From contig UQTJ01000008.1 in assembly GCA_900544075.1 (NCBI GenBank), positions 1 to 64,000 on the forward strand: 64,000 nt of DNA, written 5' to 3'. The DNA is from an uncultured Bacteroides sp. Its GTDB lineage: Bacteria; Bacteroidota; Bacteroidia; Bacteroidales; Bacteroidaceae. Numbering within the stretch: position 1 is the stretch's first letter; each line of letters opens with the position of its first letter. Below, one piece after another: positions 53,356-61,010 of this stretch. The notes beneath the pieces were generated by a model. It did no database searches, was not told the DNA's origin, and was given only the letters and a program-made list of their open reading frames with translations. The position numbers were made by a program, and so were the translations under genes.

Positions 53356-54081
53356 ATGTTGCAGAGATATCAAGGAATAGTATTATGTTCATTCAAGTAT
53401 AATGACACAAAGAACATCGCCCATATCTTCACACGTGAGAATGGGCGAATGTCTTTTCTTGTACCGGTGTCACGTTCAAAGAAAAAAGGCGCGATGAGTC
53501 TTCTGTTTCAGCCTTTCGCCATGGTTGAGATAGATGCCGAAGTCCGTCCGCGTGCTTCGTTGCATCCTGTTCGCGAGGTCAGATTGTGGCATGTACTTGG
53601 TTCGCTTCCATATAATCCGTACAAGTCGGGAATAGCTATGTTTCTGTCAGAGTTTCTTTTCCGTGCTTTGAAAGAAGAGGGCAGGGATGAGGCTCTTTTC
53701 TCCTATTTGTCCGGTTCGGTGATGTGGCTTGATGCCTGTGATAGAAGTTTCTCAAATTTCCATCTTGTCTTTCTTATCCGTCTTTCGAGATTTCTCGGAC
53801 TGTATCCCAATACTGAAGATTATACTGAAGGTGCCTATTTCGACCTGATGAATGCATGTTTCACAATGGAGAAACCTTTCCATGGAATGTTCCTTCAGCC
53901 GGAGGAATCGGCACGTATAGTGAATCTGATGCGTATGAAGTACGACAATATGCACTTGTTTGCCATGAACCGTATGGAGAGAAACAGATGTCTGGATATT
54001 ATAAACGAATATTACCGTTTGCATCTCCCTGATTTTCCCGAACTTAAGTCCTTACAGGTGCTTCAGGAATTGTTTGTATAA
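53356..54081 (+). CDS. recO: DNA repair protein RecO
   Basis: A 241-residue recombination mediator that, with RecR, loads RecA onto SSB-coated single-stranded DNA. The N-terminal OB fold begins QRYQGIVLCSFKYNDTKNI and continues to about 80 (LFQPFAMVEIDAEVR). The C-terminal helical domain follows (FLSEFLFRALKEEG, HLVFLIRLSRFLGLYP). The zinc-binding cysteines of some RecO proteins are not evident. It converges with the ABC-transporter genes across an 11-bp repeat array. Confidence 0.92.
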   Translation: MLQRYQGIVLCSFKYNDTKNIAHIFTRENGRMSFLVPVSRSKKKGAMSLLFQPFAMVEIDAEVRPRASLHPVREVRLWHVLGSLPYNPYKSGIAMFLSEFLFRALKEEGRDEALFSYLSGSVMWLDACDRSFSNFHLVFLIRLSRFLGLYPNTEDYTEGAYFDLMNACFTMEKPFHGMFLQPEESARIVNLMRMKYDNMHLFAMNRMERNRCLDIINEYYRLHLPDFPELKSLQVLQELFV

Positions 54082-54085
54082 TTGT

Positions 54086-54174
54086 TGTTTGACAGCTGTC
54101 AAACGTTTGTCCGACAGCTGTCAGTCAATTGTCTGACACGTGTCAAACATATGGCCGACACGTGTCAAACGATA
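54086..54174. repeat. Eight-unit 11-bp-step array of TGTCA words with nested palindromes
   Basis: TGTCA or near variants start at 54086, 54097, 54108, 54119, 54130, 54141, 54152 and 54163. Alternate steps create perfect palindromes: GACAGCTGTC at 54091 and 54113, GACACGTGTC at 54135 and 54157, exactly 22 bp apart, with smaller ones between (AAACGTTT, CAATTG, CATATG). The first is part of an 18-bp palindrome, 54087-54104. The array fills nearly the whole 98-bp gap between two converging genes. There is no T tract. Confidence 0.9.
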
Positions 54175-54179
54175 GAAAT

Positions 54180-55478
54180 TTATTTATAGCTTATCCATTT
54201 TATCATTTCCTTCAGAGAAGGTTTCTTGCCGTACATAAGTATTCCTACTCTGTAAATCTTGCCGGCCAGCCAGATGAGTGTGAAAGCTGATGCATACAGT
54301 ATAATGAGGGATACTGTAGTTTGCCACAAAGGAGCATCGAGCGATACACGTACCATAGATACTATAGGCGAAGTGAAAGGTATCATCGAGCACCAAACGG
54401 CTAACGGACCGTCGGCATTTTCGGCACTGTAGATTGCAGCATAAAGAGCAAATATCAGAAGGAATACTATAGGAGTCATAAACTGCTGGGAATCCTCGGC
54501 TTCGTTTATTGACGCACCTATGGCAGCAAATATAGAAGCATAGACCAGGTATCCGCCTATAAAATTCAGAACGAACAGTCCTCCTAAGGCAGGCAGGTTA
54601 AGATTGTTGATAGATGCCAGTATGGCGTTTGCCTCTGTAGGTTCAGGCATAGGTGCCGATGTGGCAGACATCATTATGTCCGGATTCGACATGGCTGATA
54701 CACCGAACATTAGTCCCGCTACGGTGAGTATCACAGCAAGCATCACTCCCCAGATGGCAAGCTGGAGTATTCCCACAAGGCCTATACCGATGATTTTGCC
54801 TATCATGAGCTGGAACGGGCGTACAGACGAAATCATCAGTTCCACAATGCGGTTTGTCTTTTCTTCCATCACGCTCTGCATCACCATTCCGCCGTATGAC
54901 ATTACGAACATATATATAAGGAACGTAAGTATCATACCTGCCGCTACTGCTACTCCGGCGTTCGATTCGCTCTCGCTGCCGTCGTCGCTCCACTTGATTG
55001 TGCGTATGCTGTAGGTCTGGTCGAAATCGTTCATAATCCTCTGTAGCTGAGGAATGTTATAGCTTATCAGCTTGTCGTGACGAATCTGCTCGTTTATGGC
55101 ATTGTTCACTATGCGCGACAGTCCTTGCTGAATCTCCTTGCGCGAATAGATGGCTGCTGCGTCAGGATTCTCTATCAGGTCGTCGGTGATTTCTATCACT
55201 GCGCTGTAGACGGTAGTGTCAGTTCGGAATTCATCTTTCATTTCCTCTTCGGGGAAGAAAAGATACGATTCATCGTTTGCCATCATTGGGAAGTATTTCC
55301 CCGTATGGTCTATCACGGCTATGTTTTTCTGTTCATCGCTCTTCACCATCGAAAGCATCAGCGGTACGAATATCAGTGCTGCGAAGATGAACGGCATCAG
55401 GACAGTCAGTATGATGAATGATTTCTTGCTCACGCGGTTCATGAACTCGCGCTGGATTATAATGAATGTCTTGTTCAT
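54180..55478 (-). CDS. ABC-2 type transporter permease (NatB-like)
   Basis: A 432-residue membrane subunit of an ABC exporter. One membrane helix lies near the N-terminus (about 19-42, FIILTVLMPFIFAALIFVPL). A large extracytoplasmic domain (about 45-180) follows, then about five more helices from 180 to 420 (GMILTFLIYMFVMSYGG; IGLVGILQLAIWGVMLAVIL; LLIFALYAAIYSA). This is the fold of Na-exporter-like and bacitracin-type permeases; the substrate is unknown. The ATPase gene lies 37 nt upstream on the same strand, and the two form one complex. Confidence 0.9.
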   Translation of the reverse strand: MNKTFIIIQREFMNRVSKKSFIILTVLMPFIFAALIFVPLMLSMVKSDEQKNIAVIDHTGKYFPMMANDESYLFFPEEEMKDEFRTDTTVYSAVIEITDDLIENPDAAAIYSRKEIQQGLSRIVNNAINEQIRHDKLISYNIPQLQRIMNDFDQTYSIRTIKWSDDGSESESNAGVAVAAGMILTFLIYMFVMSYGGMVMQSVMEEKTNRIVELMISSVRPFQLMIGKIIGIGLVGILQLAIWGVMLAVILTVAGLMFGVSAMSNPDIMMSATSAPMPEPTEANAILASINNLNLPALGGLFVLNFIGGYLVYASIFAAIGASINEAEDSQQFMTPIVFLLIFALYAAIYSAENADGPLAVWCSMIPFTSPIVSMVRVSLDAPLWQTTVSLIILYASAFTLIWLAGKIYRVGILMYGKKPSLKEMIKWISYK

Positions 55479-55503
55479 ATATGTTAGTTTTTAATGAATA
55501 GTT

Positions 55504-55563
55504 AAAAATGAAGAATTAATAATGGTGGATGAAATCGCTTTTAATTTTTAATTCTTCATTTTT
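55504..55563. repeat. 16-bp inverted repeat across the 3' end of the ABC ATPase gene
   Basis: The arms (55504-55519 and 55548-55563) contain AAAAATGAAGAATTAA and its complement. This AT-rich word resembles short dispersed repeats of Bacteroidales. The right arm lies inside the ATPase gene and encodes part of its last residues (MKNEELKIKS). Confidence 0.65.
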
Positions 55564-56466
55564 CATTACTGTCCTGATGAAGATTTCGTTCATAGAAGGC
55601 AGGCATTCGGAGAACGATGTTACTTCGTTTACTGCTGCTATTGATGATAGCAACTGCGAATTGCTGATGTCACTGCTCTTTTTGATGGTGTATATATGTT
55701 CTCCACCTTTTTCTTCTGATGACAGAATCTCGAACATGCTGTTGGCGGATAGTTCATCTCCCATGTGGAGTCCTAACCTGTAAGTGTTGGTCTTGAACTG
55801 CGAACGGACTTCGTTCACCTCGCCCTGCAGTACCACATGCGAGTGGTTTATCAAGGCTATATTGTCGCAAATTTCCTCTACCGATGACATATTGTGAGTG
55901 GAGAATATAATGGTGTGTCCCTGATTCTTCAGCTCTAAGATTTCTCTCTTGAGAAGTTCTGCATTTACAGGGTCGAAACCGGAGAAAGGTTCGTCGAATA
56001 TCAGCAGTTGAGGCTTGTGAAGTACGGTAATGACGAACTGCACTTTCTGCTGCATACCCTTCGATAGCTCTTCCAACTTCTTGTCCCACCACTGTGTGAT
56101 TTCGAATTTGTCGAACCATTCTTTCAGTCGTTTTGTGGCTTCGCGTTTGTCCAGTCCTTTCAGCTGTGCCAGGTAGATGGCCTGTTCGCCAACTTTCATC
56201 TTCTTGTATAGTCCTCTTTCCTCAGGCAGATAACCGATGTTGTAGATATCGTCTGGCTGTGACAGATGACCGTTGAAATAAACCTTTCCTGAGTCAGGTG
56301 CCGTAATTCGGTTTATAATTCTGATGAGTGTGGTTTTTCCGGCTCCGTTAGGTCCGAGAAGTCCGAAAACCTTTCCTTGAGGTACTTTAATACTGACACC
56401 ATCGAGGGCTTTATGGTTGGCATAACATTTTATAATGTCTTGAGCTTCCAAAAAGAATTCATTCAT
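55516..56466 (-). CDS. ABC transporter ATP-binding protein
   Basis: The 316-residue ATPase of an exporter with the permease downstream. Walker A is GPNGAGKTT, the Q-loop region YLPEERGLYKKM, the signature LSKGMQQKVQF, Walker B LLIFDEPFSGFDP, and the switch histidine lies in FSTHNMSSVEE. Residues about 220-316 form the C-terminal extension common in this group. The last stretch (MKNEELKIKS) overlaps a repeat arm and may be an acquired tail. It is upstream of and co-oriented with the permease. Confidence 0.93.
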   Translation of the reverse strand: MNEFFLEAQDIIKCYANHKALDGVSIKVPQGKVFGLLGPNGAGKTTLIRIINRITAPDSGKVYFNGHLSQPDDIYNIGYLPEERGLYKKMKVGEQAIYLAQLKGLDKREATKRLKEWFDKFEITQWWDKKLEELSKGMQQKVQFVITVLHKPQLLIFDEPFSGFDPVNAELLKREILELKNQGHTIIFSTHNMSSVEEICDNIALINHSHVVLQGEVNEVRSQFKTNTYRLGLHMGDELSANSMFEILSSEEKGGEHIYTIKKSSDISNSQLLSSIAAVNEVTSFSECLPSMNEIFIRTVMKNEELKIKSDFIHHY

Positions 56467-56497
56467 AAGTGTTTGGTTTAGTTTCTTATAAAGAAAA

Positions 56498-56549
56498 ACG
56501 GTATATACACGATGAACATCTCTATATTATGTCATAATGTATATACCGT
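56498..56549 (-). terminator. Terminator after the yqeY-like gene (end of division cluster)
   Basis: A perfect 12-bp stem (56498-56509 with 56538-56549) with a 28-nt loop. On the minus strand it is followed by TTTTCTTT. Confidence 0.65.
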
Positions 56550-56584
56550 CGTTTTAGGAAATAAATATTTAAAGTAAAAGTATA

Positions 56585-57034
56585 TTATCCGAGGAGTTCC
56601 TTCACCTTAGCCGAGATAGCTCTTCCTTCTGCAAAGCCTGCAAGTTCTTTTGAAGCAACACCCATTACTTTTCCCATATCCTTGCCGTCTTTTGCGCCGG
56701 TACGTTCTATGATTTCTTTCAGCTTGGCTTCCAGTTCTTCAGCAGAGAGTTGCTTTGGAAGGTAAGCCTCGATTACGTGTACCTGAGCCATTTCGCTTTC
56801 AGCCAGGTCTGCACGCCCCTGACTTTCATACACAGCTGCAGAGTCTTTTCCCTGTTTTACGAGTTTCTGCATGATTTTCAGTGCAGCGTCGTCAGTCAGT
56901 GTATCATTTGCTCCTGGAGCTGTTTTAGCTTCGAGGAAGAATTTTTTTACGTTACGCAAAGTTTCAAGTTTCACTTTGTCTTTAGCCTTCATGGCTTCTT
57001 TGATATCGTTGCTAATCTGTTCAAATAAATCCAT
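56585..57034 (-). CDS. GatB/YqeY domain protein
   Basis: A 149-residue all-helical protein of the YqeY family (QISNDIKEAMKAKDKVKLET at the start; AYLPKQLSAEELEAKLKEII; KDMGKVMGVASKELAGFAEG near the end). The domain matches the C-terminal tail domain of the GatB amidotransferase subunit and may contact tRNA; the role of the stand-alone form is not settled. It follows ftsZ by 33 nt and is probably the last gene of the division operon. Confidence 0.93.
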   Translation of the reverse strand: MDLFEQISNDIKEAMKAKDKVKLETLRNVKKFFLEAKTAPGANDTLTDDAALKIMQKLVKQGKDSAAVYESQGRADLAESEMAQVHVIEAYLPKQLSAEELEAKLKEIIERTGAKDGKDMGKVMGVASKELAGFAEGRAISAKVKELLG

Positions 57035-57067
57035 AATATGTAAGTTTTAAGTTTTTAAATATCATTC

Positions 57068-58375
57068 TTAGAAGAAACTGATTACCGAACTTTCATTTCC
57101 GTTGTTTTCGGAAGTCTGTGTCGGAGTTTCCTGCATAGCAGCTTTCGACTGAATGCTTTCAAGCTCGCTCTTTGTTCTTTTATATGTAGGTATTGTTTCT
57201 ACCATACTTATGATGTCTTCGTTGTCGAGGTCTTCCTGGCTGAACACATACAGATGGTGTCTTCTCTTTCTATTGGTTCTCACCATGTTGGCACCATAGT
57301 AGTTGCTTCTTCGGTCTTCCTTCTTTTGTCTTATCTCTTCCTGCTCTGCGAGTCGTTCTTCTTCCTCTCTTGTATGTTTCTGCATTACGTTGTCCATTCC
57401 CGGAACGTCCGAGATGCCGAAACCGGTAGCAAGGATAGTAAACTTGATTTTCGACTCAATGGAACTGTCTTCATAAAGTCCCCACTTGGTTTCGAAGTCT
57501 TTTCCGAATTTGCTCATGAAGTCGTGGATTTCGTCCATTTCGTTCATCATAAGCTCGCTTGTAGGGCTGTATGTGATAACGAACAATACCTTTTTGGAAT
57601 TGAAGATATCGTTGTTGTTCAGAAGCGGTGAGTTCAGGGCGTCGTTGATGGCCTTGGTAACTCTGCCTTCGCCTTCACCGTAGCCTGTACTCATGATAGC
57701 TACTCCACCATCTTTCAGTACTGTTTTGACATCGTTGAAGTCGAGGTTTATCTTACCTCTTAAAGTTATTATTTCAGCAATACTTTTTGCAGCTACAGAC
57801 AGAGTGTCGTCGGCTCTTCCGAAAGCGTTCATTACGCTTATGTCTGAATAAACGTCGCGCAGTCTTTCGTTGTTGATAACAAGAAGTGCATCCACATGCT
57901 TGCTCATTTCTTCTACTCCGTCAAGAGCCTGGTCAATCTTCTTGTTGCCTTCGAACAGGAAAGGTATGGTTACGATACCTACGGTAAGAATATCCATGTC
58001 TTTGGCTGCCTTTGCAATGATTGGTGCAGCACCAGTACCTGTACCTCCACCCATACCGGCAGTGATGAAAGCCATACGGCATCCGTCATTTAGCATCTCC
58101 TTTACTTGTTCAATGCTTTCTTCGGCCGCTGCTCTTGCTCTTTCCGGACGGTTACCTGCTCCCAGACCTTCGCTACCGAGCTGTAGCTTGATTGGAACCG
58201 GCGACTCGTCCAATGCCTGATTATCGGTATTGCACACCACAAAGTTTACGTCATGAATACCTTCTCTGTACATGTGATTTACGGCGTTACCACCACCACC
58301 ACCTACTCCTATGACTTTAATTATATGTTGTACGTCTTTCGGAAAGTCGAAAGGCATTGTTGTTTCGTCTGACAT
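57068..58375 (-). CDS. ftsZ: Cell division protein FtsZ
   Basis: The 435-residue tubulin-like GTPase that forms the division ring. It has IGVGGGGGNAVNHM at the N-terminus, the tubulin signature AGMGGGTGTGAAP, and the T7 loop NLDFNDVKTVL. The GTPase core ends near residue 320. A charged linker (HTREEEERLAEQEEIRQKK) is followed by a long tail with PTYKRTKSE, the likely FtsA-binding peptide, and a further low-complexity extension to SVISFF. An AACTTAAA-type short repeat and a possible own promoter lie in the 118-nt gap after ftsA. Confidence 0.96.
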   Translation of the reverse strand: MSDETTMPFDFPKDVQHIIKVIGVGGGGGNAVNHMYREGIHDVNFVVCNTDNQALDESPVPIKLQLGSEGLGAGNRPERARAAAEESIEQVKEMLNDGCRMAFITAGMGGGTGTGAAPIIAKAAKDMDILTVGIVTIPFLFEGNKKIDQALDGVEEMSKHVDALLVINNERLRDVYSDISVMNAFGRADDTLSVAAKSIAEIITLRGKINLDFNDVKTVLKDGGVAIMSTGYGEGEGRVTKAINDALNSPLLNNNDIFNSKKVLFVITYSPTSELMMNEMDEIHDFMSKFGKDFETKWGLYEDSSIESKIKFTILATGFGISDVPGMDNVMQKHTREEEERLAEQEEIRQKKEDRRSNYYGANMVRTNRKRRHHLYVFSQEDLDNEDIISMVETIPTYKRTKSELESIQSKAAMQETPTQTSENNGNESSVISFF

Positions 58376-58460
58376 ATCGTTGTATAAGTTTTTAAGTTTA
58401 AAGTTTTTAAGTTCCTGAGTTTTAAGTCTATGTTTGCCGGCAGTTGATTGTAATTGTCCG

Positions 58461-58468
58461 CAAACTTA
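58461..58468 (-). promoter_or_regulatory. Possible -7 box of ftsZ
   Basis: The minus strand reads TAAGTTTG, an exact TAnnTTTG match 85 nt before ftsZ. A second copy lies 23 nt upstream at 58484-58491. Between it and ftsZ, 58385-58430 contains AACTTAAA-like words repeated every 7-8 bp. Confidence 0.4.
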
Positions 58469-58493
58469 TAAGCTGAAAACCAACAAACTTATA

Positions 58494-60269
58494 TTATTTT
58501 ATTCCATCAAAAAGTTCTTCCGAGGCTTTGCTCATGCCTTGCTTTATTCTGTCGAAGATACTTCTTTTCTTGTTCTTCTGTGTCTTGATTATTTTTTCTT
58601 CCAAATCTTCAATAACCATATTGCAGTCCGGAATATTGTATTTCTTTGCAGCTTCCAGTTTCTCTTTTGCCGATTTGTAGTGCTCCTTGTCTATCAGCTC
58701 GATAGCTTCTTCAAGTATTTTGTCGCACTCTTCTTTCTTCTGCTTTTCTCTTTGTTTTTCTGCCTGCAACTGAGCTTCTTTGATGGCTTTTACCCTTTCG
58801 GCTTCTTCAAGCAGTCTTTTGGCTTCCTTTTCCAGAGAGTCTATTTCACGTGCTTTCGATTCGACATTCAGTAGTTTGGCCTTTGCCAGAATCTCAAGAG
58901 CTTCAGTGTAGCTTCTGCTAAGTATCAACTGTGAGGCAGTGATTACCAACTGATGGCATTCCTTTGTATAGTCAGGTTTTTCCGGTTCAACGATTTCTAC
59001 CTGAATCTCATTATTCAAATCCTCATTGGTCTGATTCTCCTCGTTCTTAGGCTTTTCTTCATTCTCCTTAGGCTTTTCATCTTCGTTGAAGTCTAATTGA
59101 TGACCTTTTCTCGGATCGATTCTGCAGCAATTCTCTTCACCAGATAGGAGTATTCCGATGAGTGTATTCGACTTTCCGTCCTTCGGCAGACTGACATTAC
59201 CGAACAGGTTAGTTTCGCCTGTATGCGCTATTCTTACTTTCTCAAACTTTGTAATGTTTGTTATTGCCTTGTCGATATTAGGCATGTTTGAAACACCACC
59301 GGTTACAACTATTCCTGCCATCAGACTGTCACTGTAGTTTGAAAGCTTTATTTGGTTGAACACATTGGTTATGATTTCATTAACTCTTGCTTCCACTATG
59401 TCCTCGAGTGTTCTTGACATGATTGAGCACTTTCCGTCGATAGTATATTCAGAGTCCTGAACTTCCTCACCTTCTTTATGTTCTGTATATGCCGATGCAT
59501 ATCTTATTTTTATAAGTTCGGCATCGTCTTCTTCTATTTGTTTACTGCAAATGTCCTTTGTTATATTGTTTCCTCCCAAAGGAATTACGCATGCATGACG
59601 AAGTATATTGTTTTTGTAGATGGCAACAGTAGTGGTATCTGCTCCGAAATCAATGAGAGCACATCCTGACCTTTTCTCGTTCGTCGTAAGCACAGTGTCG
59701 GCAGTTGCCATTGGAGATATAGTAAATCCGGCAATCTCATATCCAGTGTGCGAGAGACATTGTCTGATGTTCTGTTTTACAGAAAGGCGGGCTATTATGT
59801 TTAGATAGTTTCCTTCTATATTGCTTGCTGTTGTACCTACAGGCTCAGTCAGAAGGTTGTTTCCCACTTTATATTCTTGTGGCTCAACAGCTAATATTTC
59901 ATAATCCAAAAGCGGAGTTTCCATATTGGCCTCCATCATACTGTCGATGATGGCCTGTGATATTCTTGTATCGTCGCCTAACTGTCTTGACTCTGTATTC
60001 TTGATACTTCTGAGTGACAATCCTCCGATACCTATATATACCTTCTTGATTCCTGCCTGAAGTTTGTTTTCAAGGTCCTTAATAACAGAAGTCAGCTTCT
60101 GTGTAGTCTTATCTAAATTATAGATGACTCCCTTTTTAATACAATCATCAGACTTTTCTGACGAATACGCCAAAATATTTACGCTTCCGTCAGCATTCTT
60201 TTTGCCTGCTATGCCTGAAATATCAGTCGAACCAAGTTCTATTGCTACTATGAAATCTGTTGCTGCCAT
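58494..60269 (-). CDS. ftsA: Cell division protein FtsA with a large C-terminal insertion
   Basis: The 591-residue actin-like membrane anchor of FtsZ. The ATPase core spans about 1-400: FIVAIELGSTDISGIAG, CALIDFGADTTTVAIY and GIVVTGGVSNMP are the phosphate and adenosine motifs. A Glu/Lys/Asn-rich linker (EDEKPKENEEKPKNEEN) and a helical, TPR-like or coiled-coil stretch (about 435-565; LEILAKAKLLNVESKAREID) then precede the C-terminal membrane-targeting amphipathic helix SIFDRIKQGMSKASEELF. Typical FtsA is about 420-480 residues, so roughly 130 residues are added before the anchor. Confidence 0.95.
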   Translation of the reverse strand: MAATDFIVAIELGSTDISGIAGKKNADGSVNILAYSSEKSDDCIKKGVIYNLDKTTQKLTSVIKDLENKLQAGIKKVYIGIGGLSLRSIKNTESRQLGDDTRISQAIIDSMMEANMETPLLDYEILAVEPQEYKVGNNLLTEPVGTTASNIEGNYLNIIARLSVKQNIRQCLSHTGYEIAGFTISPMATADTVLTTNEKRSGCALIDFGADTTTVAIYKNNILRHACVIPLGGNNITKDICSKQIEEDDAELIKIRYASAYTEHKEGEEVQDSEYTIDGKCSIMSRTLEDIVEARVNEIITNVFNQIKLSNYSDSLMAGIVVTGGVSNMPNIDKAITNITKFEKVRIAHTGETNLFGNVSLPKDGKSNTLIGILLSGEENCCRIDPRKGHQLDFNEDEKPKENEEKPKNEENQTNEDLNNEIQVEIVEPEKPDYTKECHQLVITASQLILSRSYTEALEILAKAKLLNVESKAREIDSLEKEAKRLLEEAERVKAIKEAQLQAEKQREKQKKEECDKILEEAIELIDKEHYKSAKEKLEAAKKYNIPDCNMVIEDLEEKIIKTQKNKKRSIFDRIKQGMSKASEELFDGIK

Positions 60270-60275
60270 ATCTTG

Positions 60276-61010
60276 TTACTTCTTTTTTGTGCAAATTATC
60301 TGGTTGTTGAATTCAACGCTTATACGTTCATATTTGTTCCATCCCACTTTGTTCAGTCCTTCCGTGTAGAATGCTTTCAGCTTTCTGAACTTTGTTTCAT
60401 ACATTTCCGGTTTCCCGATGAAGAGAATGTGGTCGCCAACTCTCGGAACAAGTTCTATTTCCTGCTTGTTTGTTACATTTATCTGTTCTATCTGAGCTTT
60501 CCAGAAATCGTCAGACTGCAGGAATTTAGCTAACTCGAACAGCTTTTCCTGAGCGAATTTTCTGTCAATGTAACCGGTGGCTATAGCCACATGTACCGGT
60601 TTCCCGTTGGCCTTCATTGACTTTCCTTCGCTGTCTATGTAATAATTGTCACCGTTACTGCTCATTACTCTCATGAGAGGGATTCTCTGGTATAAATCTA
60701 TTTTTACCTTTCCGGCTGCAGTAATATAACATTCTACGTCTTTGATAAATGGATTTTTCTCCAACAGCACTTCCATCTTTCGTATATTGATGTCTTTTTG
60801 TTTGACATCAACGGGTAACAGCTTTTCCCGTTTTAGAGAATTTTCTATGTCCCTGATTGTGATGAAACCATAGTCGGTATCGTCCATTATCTCCAATTCC
60901 ATACCCTTGCAAGTCCTTTCCAAAGGCTTTGCATTGAATACAGTTATTGCCAACACCAGATAAACCGATGTTGCAATAAGTCCCAAGAGTATGAAAATTC
61001 GTTTTATCAT
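60276..61010 (-). CDS. ftsQ: Cell division protein FtsQ/DivIB
   Basis: A 244-residue bitopic protein of the divisome. The single membrane helix is at about 5-25 (IFILLGLIATSVYLVLAITV). The periplasmic part has a POTRA-type domain (FITIRDIENSLKREKLL; LEKNPFIKDVECYITAAGKV) and a beta domain (LYQRIPLMRVMSSNGDNYYI). It is shorter than E. coli FtsQ, as usual in Bacteroidetes. It overlaps murC by 4 nt and precedes ftsA by 6 nt, confirming one operon. Confidence 0.9.
   Translation of the reverse strand: MIKRIFILLGLIATSVYLVLAITVFNAKPLERTCKGMELEIMDDTDYGFITIRDIENSLKREKLLPVDVKQKDINIRKMEVLLEKNPFIKDVECYITAAGKVKIDLYQRIPLMRVMSSNGDNYYIDSEGKSMKANGKPVHVAIATGYIDRKFAQEKLFELAKFLQSDDFWKAQIEQINVTNKQEIELVPRVGDHILFIGKPEMYETKFRKLKAFYTEGLNKVGWNKYERISVEFNNQIICTKKK

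Noticed and set aside
54086..54174. Possible CRISPR array
   Set aside because: The repeated words are only 5-10 bp with fillers of 6-12 bp, far shorter than CRISPR repeats and spacers, and there are no cas genes.
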